This document shows positions 35,554-44,277 of a stretch of 64,000 nucleotides of DNA, piece by piece. The position numbers and the translations under genes are program-made. This DNA is from Jejuia sp043557195 (GTDB lineage: Bacteria > Bacteroidota > Bacteroidia > Flavobacteriales > Flavobacteriaceae). The notes under the pieces are model-generated. The model saw only the letters and a program-made list of their open reading frames with translations, made no database searches and was not told the origin of the DNA. The stretch spans positions 3,720,001-3,784,000 of the forward strand of contig CP121314.1 of the NCBI GenBank assembly GCA_043557195.1. Reading direction: 5' to 3'. How positions within the stretch are numbered: position 1 is the stretch's first letter; each line of letters begins with the position of its first letter.

Positions 35554-36515
35554 TAAAAAAGCTCAAATCAGAATTATTAGCTTCCGTTAAGAACAAGCGC
35601 CTTAACGTGTTTTTGCTATTTCTGTTTTCGGCATTTGTAATTCTGATTTTCACAAAACTTTCTAAAGATTATACCAATACTATAAGCTTTAATATTGAAA
35701 AAGTCAACGTGCCCCAAGACAAGATAATTTTAAATGATTCCAGTCATAAATTAAATGTAACTCTAAAAACACATGGGTTTAAATGGCTAAAATATTATTT
35801 TGCTAAACCTAAACTGAGTATTGATTTTTCTAATGAAGTTTACAAAAAGCAAAATGCTTATATATATACGAAGTCGGTTTCTTATTTAAATGAAAAAAAG
35901 CCTTTTCAAGAAAATGTAAAACTCTTAAATATCAATCCTGATACGTTAATATTTAAATACGATACTAATTTGGTAAAAAAGATACCTGTTCAAATTGATA
36001 CAGACATTACGTTTGCCCCAGGTTTTGATAATGTAAATAACTACAAAACAATTCCAGATTCAATTGTTATTATTGGCCCACATGAGATTGTTCAGGTCAT
36101 AAATTCAGTGAAAACTCAAAAGATATTACTTGCCAATGTTAAAACTGACATATCAATGGCTACCCAATTAGAACTTCCAAAGAACAATGGGAATTTAAAG
36201 TTTTCAGCTAAAGAAGTTAACTTTATTGCTAAAGTTGGCAAATTTACTGAAGGTACCGTTACCATACCTATTCAAATCATTAACTTGCCTGAAGACATCT
36301 CTATAAAATATTTTCCAAAAGAAGTAAAAGTATCTTATTATACGAGTTTAGAGAATTTTAATAACATCACTCCAAGTGATTTTAAAGTGAAGTGCGATTA
36401 TAAAAAAGTTACTGATAATCAATCTGTTCTTATTCCAGAAATCACAAAACTACCAAAGGATGTTAAGAATGTAAGACTAAACCAAAAACGTATTGAATTT
36501 ATTATTTTAAAATGA
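35550..36515 (+). CDS. YbbR-like domain protein
   Basis: A 321-aa protein with an N-terminal anchor (about residues 18-35, VFLLFLFSAFVILIFTKL) and extracytoplasmic YbbR-type beta domains (for example TVTIPIQIINLPEDISIKYF and PKEVKVSYYTSLENFN). YbbR/CdaR proteins regulate the diadenylate cyclase in Firmicutes; in this group it is uncertain. It overlaps both neighbours by 4 nt (glycosyltransferase and coaE), so the three are one operon. Confidence 0.75.
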   Translation: MIKKLKSELLASVKNKRLNVFLLFLFSAFVILIFTKLSKDYTNTISFNIEKVNVPQDKIILNDSSHKLNVTLKTHGFKWLKYYFAKPKLSIDFSNEVYKKQNAYIYTKSVSYLNEKKPFQENVKLLNINPDTLIFKYDTNLVKKIPVQIDTDITFAPGFDNVNNYKTIPDSIVIIGPHEIVQVINSVKTQKILLANVKTDISMATQLELPKNNGNLKFSAKEVNFIAKVGKFTEGTVTIPIQIINLPEDISIKYFPKEVKVSYYTSLENFNNITPSDFKVKCDYKKVTDNQSVLIPEITKLPKDVKNVRLNQKRIEFIILK

Positions 36516-37099
36516 TTGTAGTTGGTTTAACAGGGGGGATTGGTAGCGGAAAAACTACCGTAGCAAAAGCATTTAAAGCTTTGGGTGTTCCTGTTTATAT
36601 AGCCGATGTAGAGGCTAAAAAACTAATGACTCGTTCTAAGGTTATCAAGCGTAAGTTGATAGCGTTGTTTGGTGAAAAGGCTTATATTGATAATAATCTT
36701 AATAGGTCATACATTGCCAATATTATTTTTAATGATAAAAACTATTTAAAAAAAATGAATGCTATTGTACACCCCAAGGTAGCACGACATTTTGAAAGAT
36801 GGCTAGCGAAACAAGAAGCACCTTACGTAATTAAAGAAGTTGCTATTTTATTTGAAAATGGCGGAAATGAACAATGTGATTTTGTAATTACTGTTACAGC
36901 TCCCAAAAGCACTAGAATTGAGCGTGTGATGGAAAGAGACAAGACTTCAAAAGAAAAAGTTGAAGCTATTATGAAAAATCAATGGACTGATAACAAAAAG
37001 GCTAAACTTTCAGATTTCGTTATTGTAAACAAAACTCTAGAAAACACAATGCTTCAGGTGAAAAGCGTTCATCAAGAAATCCTTCAAAAAACACAATAA
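36512..37099 (+). CDS. coaE: Dephospho-CoA kinase
   Basis: Last step of CoA synthesis. The 195-aa P-loop kinase starts MIVVGLTGGIGSGKTTVAKA (Walker A) and has VYIADVEAKKL, HPKV and KEVAILFENGG as family blocks. The start overlaps the upstream stop by 4 nt. With coaBC at 29793 it is the second CoA gene in the window. Confidence 0.93.
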   Translation: MIVVGLTGGIGSGKTTVAKAFKALGVPVYIADVEAKKLMTRSKVIKRKLIALFGEKAYIDNNLNRSYIANIIFNDKNYLKKMNAIVHPKVARHFERWLAKQEAPYVIKEVAILFENGGNEQCDFVITVTAPKSTRIERVMERDKTSKEKVEAIMKNQWTDNKKAKLSDFVIVNKTLENTMLQVKSVHQEILQKTQ

Positions 37100-37144
37100 A
37101 TCTTAAATTTTAACATTTTTGTTAATGTAAGGTTAAATGATAAG

Positions 37145-37172
37145 TTGGCTAAATGTTAAAATGTTAATTTTG
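37145..37172 (+). promoter_or_regulatory. Promoter of the two-component pair, abutting the ATG
   Basis: TTG at 37145-37147, 17-nt spacer, TAATTTTG at 37165-37172. The ATG begins at 37177, 4 nt after the -7 box, implying a leaderless or nearly leaderless mRNA. Confidence 0.72.
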
Positions 37173-37176
37173 GGTA

Positions 37177-38748
37177 ATGAGCAAAAAAGTATTCGTTCTA
37201 TCGATTGTTTTAATGAGTCTGTCGCTAATAGGAATCATTTTTGTTCAGGCATATTTTATTAATAATGCATATGAAAACGAAAAGGCACGTTTTAAATTCA
37301 ACGTAAAAAGTGCCTTGAGTTATGTATCTAACGCTATAGAACAAAACGAACTTGATAATTATTTTGAGCGTTTCCAAGAGTTAGATAGTGAATTGAAAAA
37401 AGATTCTGCTGCTGTTTCTCAATTGTTTATTTATCAAAGGAACAACAGCACGAAAGACATGCTTATTTATAAAAGTGATGTTTTAGAAGAAAACTATAAA
37501 TTGTCTTCGTCGCTCTTTGACATTGGTTTAGATAGTATTGATATCAAACGTATTATAGGTAATTCAGAAATTCAAGTTATTGATGGATCTGGGTTGTCTG
37601 ATAAGGATATAAATAAGTCGCCCATTCTTAAAATAGTGAATAGCGGGGTTTTAAAAGATGCAGAAAGAAATTCTTTCAATAAAAACTTTAAGGCATTTGC
37701 AAAAACAATTCCTGTTCATAAACGAGTATCTAAAGAAGAAGTGTCAGATTTACTTGTATCAAAACTTGAGCAAAATGGTATTGATATAGATTTTGAATTT
37801 GCTATATATAGTAGAGATTTAGCAACAAAGGTTTACAGTGAAGGATTTGAAAAAACGGAATTATCAACGTATAGTATACCCATTTTTTATGATGAAAACA
37901 ATCAAAGTAACTATAAGCTACTAGTTAATTTTCCTGGGGATAATAAGTTTATTTTTTCCACAATATTGGGTATGGTTTTGTTGTCAATTGCGTTTACCTC
38001 AATTATCATAATTGCTTATTCAAGTGCTTTATATCAATTGATAAAACAGCGCAAGATATCGCAAATTAAAACAGATTTCATCAATAATATGACGCATGAG
38101 TTTAAAACACCAATAGCTACCATTAATTTAGCTTTAGATGCGATTAAAAATCCAAAAATTATTGATGATAAGCCTAAAGTATTAAGGTATCTCAAGATGA
38201 TACGAGAAGAAAATAAGCGAATGCATGCTCAAGTAGAAAATGTATTAAGAATATCTAAATTAGAAAAGAACGAGTTAAATATTAGTAAGGATAGAGTTGA
38301 TTTAAACGACTTAGTAGAGGATGCTGTTACACATGTGGAATTGATTGTAGAAGATAGGCAAGGTTATATAAAAACGCATTTAGAAGCAGATCAAACATCT
38401 GTTTTGGCAAATGATATGCATTTTACCAATGTTATTGTAAATATTTTGGATAATGCTATAAAGTATTCTCCAGACGCACCAAAGATAGATGTGTTTACAG
38501 AAAATGTTGGAACAAATATATTATTGAAGATAAAAGATCAAGGTAGTGGGATGAGTAAAGCCGCTGCCAAACGTGTTTTCGAAAAATTTTATAGAGAACA
38601 TACGGGAGATATACACAACGTAAAGGGCCACGGTTTGGGTTTAGCCTATGTAAAGCGCATAGTTGACGATCATCAAGGCTTTGTGTCAGTAGAAAGTGAA
38701 AAAGGTAAAGGAAGTACTTTTACAATAAGGCTTCCCTTAATATCATAA
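37177..38748 (+). CDS. Sensor histidine kinase
   Basis: A 523-aa kinase with two transmembrane helices (about 7-28 and 262-290) enclosing an extracytoplasmic sensor of about 230 residues. The H-box is NNMTHEFKTPIATINLALDA with the phosphorylated His at about residue 308; N, G1 and G2 boxes are NILDNAIKYSP, KDQGSGMS and GHGLGLAYVKRIV. The length and partner resemble RprX of Bacteroides, but I cannot confirm that. The response regulator starts 5 nt downstream. Confidence 0.92.
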   Translation: MSKKVFVLSIVLMSLSLIGIIFVQAYFINNAYENEKARFKFNVKSALSYVSNAIEQNELDNYFERFQELDSELKKDSAAVSQLFIYQRNNSTKDMLIYKSDVLEENYKLSSSLFDIGLDSIDIKRIIGNSEIQVIDGSGLSDKDINKSPILKIVNSGVLKDAERNSFNKNFKAFAKTIPVHKRVSKEEVSDLLVSKLEQNGIDIDFEFAIYSRDLATKVYSEGFEKTELSTYSIPIFYDENNQSNYKLLVNFPGDNKFIFSTILGMVLLSIAFTSIIIIAYSSALYQLIKQRKISQIKTDFINNMTHEFKTPIATINLALDAIKNPKIIDDKPKVLRYLKMIREENKRMHAQVENVLRISKLEKNELNISKDRVDLNDLVEDAVTHVELIVEDRQGYIKTHLEADQTSVLANDMHFTNVIVNILDNAIKYSPDAPKIDVFTENVGTNILLKIKDQGSGMSKAAAKRVFEKFYREHTGDIHNVKGHGLGLAYVKRIVDDHQGFVSVESEKGKGSTFTIRLPLIS

Positions 38749-38753
38749 AAATT

Positions 38754-39458
38754 ATGGAAGAACAAAACAAGAAAATTTTATTAGTTGAGGATGATCCGAA
38801 TTTTGGGACTGTACTTAGAGATTATTTAATGATGAATGATTATGACGTTGTACATGCCAAAAACGGTATGGAAGGTTTTGAGAAATTTAAAAAGGATGAT
38901 TACGATTTATGCATCTTGGATGTAATGATGCCTTATAAGGATGGGTTTACCCTAGCCAAGGAAATTCGCGAAAAAAATACTGATGTTCCTATTGTGTTTT
39001 TAACTGCTAAGGCCATGAAAGAAGATGTGCTAAAGGGCTACAAGGTTGGTGCAGATGATTACTTGAATAAGCCTTTTGATAGTGAAGTGCTTCTCATGAA
39101 GATAAAAGCGATTATGCAGCGTAAAGCTACCGAGACGATAGCTGATAGTAAACAATTTGAGTTTGAAATTGGGCGTTTTCACTTAAATTCTAAGTTGAGA
39201 TTTTTACGTTTTGATGGGGGAGAGCCAGTTAAGCTATCGCCAAAGGAAAATGAATTATTGCGTTTATTAGCTTTACATGAAAATGATTTGATGCCTCGTG
39301 AATTAGCTTTGACAAAAATATGGCGTGATGACAATTATTTCACATCTAGAAGTATGGATGTATACATCGCAAAATTGCGTAAATATTTGAAACCTGATGA
39401 AAAGGTTGAAATATTAAATATACACGGTGAAGGCTTTAGATTAGTTGTAAATAGCTAA
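38754..39458 (+). CDS. Response regulator, OmpR/PhoB type
   Basis: A 234-aa regulator: receiver domain (residues 5-120; acidic pair in LLVEDDP, phospho-Asp in LCILDVMMPYKDG, Lys in DDYLNKPFD) and a winged-helix DNA-binding domain (about 135-232, with LSPKENELLRLLALHEND and SRSMDVYIAKLRKYL). Partner of the upstream kinase; resembles RprY in length (inference). A terminator follows. Confidence 0.93.
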   Translation: MEEQNKKILLVEDDPNFGTVLRDYLMMNDYDVVHAKNGMEGFEKFKKDDYDLCILDVMMPYKDGFTLAKEIREKNTDVPIVFLTAKAMKEDVLKGYKVGADDYLNKPFDSEVLLMKIKAIMQRKATETIADSKQFEFEIGRFHLNSKLRFLRFDGGEPVKLSPKENELLRLLALHENDLMPRELALTKIWRDDNYFTSRSMDVYIAKLRKYLKPDEKVEILNIHGEGFRLVVNS

Positions 39459-39482
39459 AAATATATTCCATAAATAGTGATT

Positions 39483-39507
39483 AAATCCAGCTTTTGCTGG
39501 ATTTTTT
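39483..39507 (+). terminator. Terminator of the two-component operon
   Basis: Stem AAATCCAGC (39483-39491) with GCTGGATTT (39496-39504), 4-nt loop TTTT, followed by Ts to 39507. Lies between convergent genes and may also work weakly on the minus strand. Confidence 0.9.
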
Positions 39508-39511
39508 ATTT

Positions 39512-40024
39512 CTATAATTTAGAAAAGTCGTTAATTTCAAAAGCATTTTGATAGGAGTTTTCATCAATAGAATCACCTTCGTTTGAATCGTAATCGACTA
39601 TAATCTTCCATTTGCCATTTTCTTTTTTGTGGATAACATGGAATTTACCGTAAAAAGACTTTTCCTCTACTGTATTTGGGTTTCTGGTCAATTTATAAAT
39701 GCCACGCTCCGCTACTTTCTTCGAGTTGTGTATTCGCTCTAAAAATCTAAATGAAATAGTATGGGTGAGTGATTTGTTTTCCCACCATTTTTTATACCCA
39801 TCAATATAAGTCTGTTTATCCTTGATATGTTTAGAATTTCCACTAATACGAATTAGGCTATCACTATGAATACTAGCGAATAGATCGTAATCTAAAGTTT
39901 CATAAGCTTTAGTGAAGTTTGCCCAAATTTCTAAATTAACAGATTTTAAAGTCTCGTGATTTTGTGCATTTACTCTAATTGCAACAAAAAATATAAAACC
40001 TAACAGATAATATGATAGCTTCAT
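39512..40024 (-). CDS. Exported NTF2-like (SnoaL/DUF4440) protein
   Basis: I start at ATG 40024 (170 aa): MKLSYYLLGFIFFVAIRVNA is a normal signal peptide, while the longer frame to 40093 would overlap the esterase gene. After cleavage a cone-shaped NTF2-like fold is suggested: IWANFTKAYETLDYDLFASI, SLIRISGNSKHI and ERGIYKLTRN...GKWKIIVDYDS. Such proteins bind small ligands or act as isomerases; function unknown. Last gene of the minus operon led by the BatA-like gene. Confidence 0.75.
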   Translation of the reverse strand: MKLSYYLLGFIFFVAIRVNAQNHETLKSVNLEIWANFTKAYETLDYDLFASIHSDSLIRISGNSKHIKDKQTYIDGYKKWWENKSLTHTISFRFLERIHNSKKVAERGIYKLTRNPNTVEEKSFYGKFHVIHKKENGKWKIIVDYDSNEGDSIDENSYQNAFEINDFSKL

Positions 40025-40058
40025 GAGAATAGAATGAAAGCTAAAAGATAATAAAAAT

Positions 40059-40715
40059 CTAAATACGCTTTTGAAGCCACTCTTTAAACTCATAAAAGTT
40101 TTGAGGCGCTACACCATGACCCACAGGAAATTCTGAATAGGTGTTTTTTATATTTAAAGTATTTAAAAATGCTTGTGTTTGTCTCGCCCAATCTGGCGGA
40201 ATTACTTGATCTACACTACCATGGGAACAATAAAAATCTAAATGAGAATAATCTTTATCGGTTAAGTTATTGGGTAAAATATCCTTATTGACATAGCCGC
40301 TAAGTGCAACGATGTTTTTCACCTTTTCAGGGTAGGTCAATGCTACAGCATAACTTAAAATACTACCTTGACTAAAGCCTAAAAGTGTAATATTCTTTTT
40401 GTTAACATCATATGCCTTAGAAACTTCGTCAATAAATTTTGAAATTAATTCTACTGATTGTTTAGCTTGCTCATTATCGTTCCATTTGCCTTTTTCAGCG
40501 TCAAAATTAATAGCGTACCATGCATTTCCAAAAGGTTGCATCTTATAAGGCCCTCTTGCAGAAACAATTAAAAGTTCTTCTGGGAGTTCGCTAGCAAACG
40601 AAAATAAATCGTTTTCATCGCTGCCATAACCGTGTAGCATGATAAGCAAAGGTGCATTTTCCTTTAAGGTTGACGGTCCTAAAACGAAATCTAGAGATAG
40701 AGATGTGTGTAACAT
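40059..40715 (-). CDS. Alpha/beta hydrolase, phospholipase/carboxylesterase type
   Basis: A 218-aa serine hydrolase. LIMLHGYGSDENDLFSF is the oxyanion region, the nucleophile elbow is LLGFSQGSI (about residue 115), the Asp is in GSVDQVIPP and the His in FPVGHGV. It resembles the carboxylesterase YpfH/EstB group that hydrolyses small esters. Four nt after the DUF4870 gene and 34 nt before the NTF2-like gene. Confidence 0.88.
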   Translation of the reverse strand: MLHTSLSLDFVLGPSTLKENAPLLIMLHGYGSDENDLFSFASELPEELLIVSARGPYKMQPFGNAWYAINFDAEKGKWNDNEQAKQSVELISKFIDEVSKAYDVNKKNITLLGFSQGSILSYAVALTYPEKVKNIVALSGYVNKDILPNNLTDKDYSHLDFYCSHGSVDQVIPPDWARQTQAFLNTLNIKNTYSEFPVGHGVAPQNFYEFKEWLQKRI

Positions 40716-40718
40716 GTA

Positions 40719-41048
40719 TTAACCTACGTTTGAAAAAATGCGTTGAAAAAAATCACCAACTAAAGGCACTGTTTGTGTTTTTCCACTAACTACGTTAATT
40801 AATGCATAAATGATAAGTATAGCAAAACAAAGGTAAAAAGCAGATGTAATCATCCAACTATCAAAGGAACTTGCAATTAATGCAAATAGATGAAACATAA
40901 TCCATAACCCTAACGATTGTCTAACATTAAAACTTATAAAAGGATTCTTCTTATCATTATTCATAAAATAGGCTATGATAATGCCTATGATACCCAAATA
41001 ACTAACTATGGCTAATCCCTTTCCGTCTTGAATATTTTGTTGTGTCAT
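40719..41048 (-). CDS. DUF4870-like small membrane protein
   Basis: A 109-aa protein with three or four transmembrane helices. GKGLAIVSYLGIIGIIIAYF and NPFISFNVRQSLGLWI (FHxRQ-type motif) are typical of the DUF4870 family. Function unknown. It follows the dihydroorotase-like gene by one nucleotide, inside the minus operon. Confidence 0.8.
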   Translation of the reverse strand: MTQQNIQDGKGLAIVSYLGIIGIIIAYFMNNDKKNPFISFNVRQSLGLWIMFHLFALIASSFDSWMITSAFYLCFAILIIYALINVVSGKTQTVPLVGDFFQRIFSNVG

Positions 41049-41049
41049 C

Positions 41050-42303
41050 TTATTTTAAAACTGTAGTATTATTAGAAATAATCCCATAAACATTGCCTTT
41101 AAGAACTTGTCCATTAAAAATTGCATTGTGAGATTTAGAAAGTATATGTTTTTTTGAGAATGTATATTTTTGAGAAGCATCAAACAGTGTTACATTAAGT
41201 TTTTCACCAATATTGATAGGTGTCTGTGCGATACCAAATCGCTCTTTTCCCTTAGTAAGAATATCTATTGTTTTCTTTAATGTAAATGTTTGCTGTAGCG
41301 CCCCGAAAGCACTTTCTAAACCAATGGTGCCATACGCCGCATGGTCAAACTCAACTTTTTTCAATTCTACATCTAAAGGATTATGGTCGCTGGTTACCAT
41401 ATCTATAGTGCCATCTTTTACACCTTCAACTAAAGCATCAATATCATCTTGAGTGCGCAGAGATGGTTTCACTTTAAAATCTGTGTCAAAGTCAGTTAAA
41501 TTTTCATCTGTAAAATAAAGATTATGGATAGCCACACTGCAACTCACATCCAACTTTTTAGCTTTCGCTTCGCGAATTAAGGCTACACTTTTTGCAGTTG
41601 AAATAGTTGGGATGTGTAATTTACCAGCTGTATATTCAAGTAAAAATAAATCCCTTGCTACTTGCAGTTCTTCAGCTAAAGCAGGATTACCTTTTAAGCC
41701 TAAAGAAGTACTTGTAATGTTTTCGTTCATAACACCATTTCCAGAAATTTTATTTTCCTGAGGAAATGAGCACACCAAACCGCCAAAATTACTAGCATAT
41801 TGCAATGCTATTTTTAAAAGATTAGGGTTTGAAATAGGTTTCTTATAATCATAAAATGCTACTGCTCCAGCATTTTTCATATCAAACAACTCTGCTAAAT
41901 CCTCACTTTTGCAACCTTTGGTCAATGCTCCAATAGGCAGGATTTCAACGCCTTTGTTTAGTGCTTTTGATTTTACAAAAGACACATCGGAGCTGGTATC
42001 AATTACAGGATTAGTATTCGGATTTAAGGCTACAGTTGTAAAACCAGATAAGGCCGCAGTTTTTATTCCGTTTTCAATAGTTTCACGCTCTTCAAACCCA
42101 GGTTCTCCAAAAGATACGCTACTATCAAACCATCCTTGTGAGATATGAAGGTTATCAAATGAAATTTCTCTGTATTTTTTAGGGTTTTTAAGGTTGGCAC
42201 CTATTTTGGTAATCAACCCGCCTTCAACTAAAATATCTTGGGTAGTGTTATGAAAATCACTTTTAGAATCAAGAATTGTAGCAGATTTTATAAGTATGTT
42301 CAT
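41050..42303 (-). CDS. Dihydroorotase-like protein, probably catalytically inactive
   Basis: A 417-aa amidohydrolase-fold protein (pyrC-like). The N-terminal metal site, normally D-x-H-x-H-x-R-E-P-G, reads DSSVSFGEPG at residues 60-69: both histidines and the arginine are replaced (S62, S64, G66). Other blocks remain (TTVALNPNTNPVID, TSDHNPLD and the surrounding fold). Pseudo-dihydroorotases that scaffold aspartate transcarbamoylase are known (PyrC' of Pseudomonas); that role is an inference here. Start overlaps the BatA-like stop by 4 nt. Confidence 0.8.
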   Translation of the reverse strand: MNILIKSATILDSKSDFHNTTQDILVEGGLITKIGANLKNPKKYREISFDNLHISQGWFDSSVSFGEPGFEERETIENGIKTAALSGFTTVALNPNTNPVIDTSSDVSFVKSKALNKGVEILPIGALTKGCKSEDLAELFDMKNAGAVAFYDYKKPISNPNLLKIALQYASNFGGLVCSFPQENKISGNGVMNENITSTSLGLKGNPALAEELQVARDLFLLEYTAGKLHIPTISTAKSVALIREAKAKKLDVSCSVAIHNLYFTDENLTDFDTDFKVKPSLRTQDDIDALVEGVKDGTIDMVTSDHNPLDVELKKVEFDHAAYGTIGLESAFGALQQTFTLKKTIDILTKGKERFGIAQTPINIGEKLNVTLFDASQKYTFSKKHILSKSHNAIFNGQVLKGNVYGIISNNTTVLK

Positions 42304-44225
42304 TTAAAATATTTTAAGATGAGCATTTCTGTTATCAACAGAATTAGTGCAAAAATAACAAACCATTTCCACAAGGCGTTAACTTTAGAGTCACTTTTTA
42401 ATGTGTCGAATAGTTGAGCTACAGAATCGCTAGTAATTATCTTTGGTAAATTGTCTATGTTTTGATACACTAAGTTACTTTCGTTTCTACTGAAATTATA
42501 GCTAACATTTTTTAATGTAGTTTCGCCATTCATTATACCAAATATACCAGCATTCATGGGGATTTCATCTGTGGTAATCAAAACTTTATTATTATACGCT
42601 TGCTGTTTTGGAATAATCCTTTCTTCTTTATCTTTTAGAAATAGAACACCATCTTGTTGAAGTTTCACTTTAACCTCAAAACTATTTTGCGAACCAATAT
42701 TATAGTACAATTTTGGAATTTTAAAGCTGTTTTTCGCAATATTGTATAAGGTAGGAACGATAAGAGGAGAACTTTTAAAATTTGAATTTTCGGCATTAAG
42801 AGCAGCTGTAAAAAGATAAATAGTATTGTTGCCAGTTAAGAAAGGCTTGCCATCTTCAAAAGAAAGCATAGAAGCAGCACTATTTGAATTAAGTCCATAA
42901 AACGAATTCACCTTTGGGTATTGAAAATTTGTGATGCGCTTTTCAAAAACACCATTGTTATAAAGTGAATGGCTATAGTTTATTCCGGTTACACGTTTTT
43001 CGGTTGTTATTTCATTAGTAATTCCAAGTCTATAATTTCCTAGGAAACGGTTGTAAGATTCGATTGTGGCATTTTTTGAAGGTATAACCAAAATTGTACC
43101 TCCATCATTTGAAAATGATTTTAAAACAGAACTCAATGAACTTGGTATAGTTGCAATCTCATTAAGAATAATAAGGTTTTGGTTATTTATTCTATTATAA
43201 TCTAAGTTATTCAGATTATACGTCATAAGTTGAAATTCATCTTCTGTATAAATACGTTTCAAGAAATTGGAATTTGAATTGCTTATGGCTAAAACATTAA
43301 TTTTTTCAGGGGCATTTAAATTGAAAAACAGTGAGTTATCAAACTTTAAATGTGTATCATTAATTTTAAGTTCTCCATTAATAATTTCGTTTGAAGGTAA
43401 ATCAAAAGTTACCTGAGCATTCCCATCAATTGCTGTTGATGTTTTAGCAATAAGATTATCGTTGTTAAATAGAGATACAGGAAGGTTTTCAATAGGATTA
43501 CCACTATTTTTTAAAATTACGGTCAGCTCAATTTTTGTTGGGTTTAGTTTTGAAATATACGCTGAGTCTATCGCAATATTTTGGGTGTTTATAGGTTGTA
43601 ATTTTACAGCATATAAATTTACCAGTGTATCATTTTCGGGATTAAAATCTTCATTTTGAGTTTGAAAGTCAGAAATAAAAATCAAATTTTTAATGCCATT
43701 TAGATTTTTACTAAAAAGCGTTTTACTTTTTAAAATAGCCGTTTTGTAGGATGAATAATTAGGTGCATAATCCAGTTGCAATAATTCATTTTTTATAGCA
43801 CTTATAGTTGTATTTTTAAACGTTTCAGAGTTCGTGACAATAGATACAGTTTCGTTTTCTGGAACATTAGTTATAATGTCTTGAATGGCACGTTTTAAAA
43901 GCACGCCTTTATCACCCTTAGCTTGCATGCTGAAGGAATTGTCCAAGTAAATTACTGTTTCAGTTGTTTTATTTAGTGTGTTGTTTTTTGAATAATAGGG
44001 TTGTGCAAAGGCAAAAATAATAGTAGCAAAAAGTAACAATCTTGTAACAAGTGTTAGCCATTTTTTTAATTGTGAACTTTTACGTGTTTGAATTGCTACA
44101 TTTTTTAAAAAAGCCACATTAGTAAACGGTACTTTTTTAAATTTCCTAAGCTGAAATAAATGAACAATTATAGGAATTACCAGTAAAAATAAAGCGTATA
44201 GAAGTTCGGGATATTTAAACTGCAT
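42300..44225 (-). CDS. BatA-like N-terminal domain and VWA-type membrane protein
   Basis: A 641-aa protein: BatA N-terminal domain with two helices (YPELLYALFLLVIPIIVHLF and LVTRLLLFATIIFAFAQPYY), then a von Willebrand A-like domain with the metal site in YLDNSFSMQAKG (D-x-S-x-S), and a C-terminal helix (about 618-636). It resembles the Bacteroidota aerotolerance proteins but no associated MoxR ATPase or BatB-E gene is present here. First gene of a five-gene minus operon. Confidence 0.82.
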   Translation of the reverse strand: MQFKYPELLYALFLLVIPIIVHLFQLRKFKKVPFTNVAFLKNVAIQTRKSSQLKKWLTLVTRLLLFATIIFAFAQPYYSKNNTLNKTTETVIYLDNSFSMQAKGDKGVLLKRAIQDIITNVPENETVSIVTNSETFKNTTISAIKNELLQLDYAPNYSSYKTAILKSKTLFSKNLNGIKNLIFISDFQTQNEDFNPENDTLVNLYAVKLQPINTQNIAIDSAYISKLNPTKIELTVILKNSGNPIENLPVSLFNNDNLIAKTSTAIDGNAQVTFDLPSNEIINGELKINDTHLKFDNSLFFNLNAPEKINVLAISNSNSNFLKRIYTEDEFQLMTYNLNNLDYNRINNQNLIILNEIATIPSSLSSVLKSFSNDGGTILVIPSKNATIESYNRFLGNYRLGITNEITTEKRVTGINYSHSLYNNGVFEKRITNFQYPKVNSFYGLNSNSAASMLSFEDGKPFLTGNNTIYLFTAALNAENSNFKSSPLIVPTLYNIAKNSFKIPKLYYNIGSQNSFEVKVKLQQDGVLFLKDKEERIIPKQQAYNNKVLITTDEIPMNAGIFGIMNGETTLKNVSYNFSRNESNLVYQNIDNLPKIITSDSVAQLFDTLKSDSKVNALWKWFVIFALILLITEMLILKYFK

Positions 44226-44242
44226 TTATGTTTTTAGTTTAT

Positions 44243-44270
44243 CAAACCTACGTAATTTTTTTTATTTCAA
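44243..44270 (-). promoter_or_regulatory. Promoter of the BatA-like operon
   Basis: On the minus strand TTG (44268-44270), 17-nt spacer, TAGGTTTG (44243-44250). The -7 box ends 17 nt before the ATG at 44225. Confidence 0.7.
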
Positions 44271-44277
44271 ATAGAAG

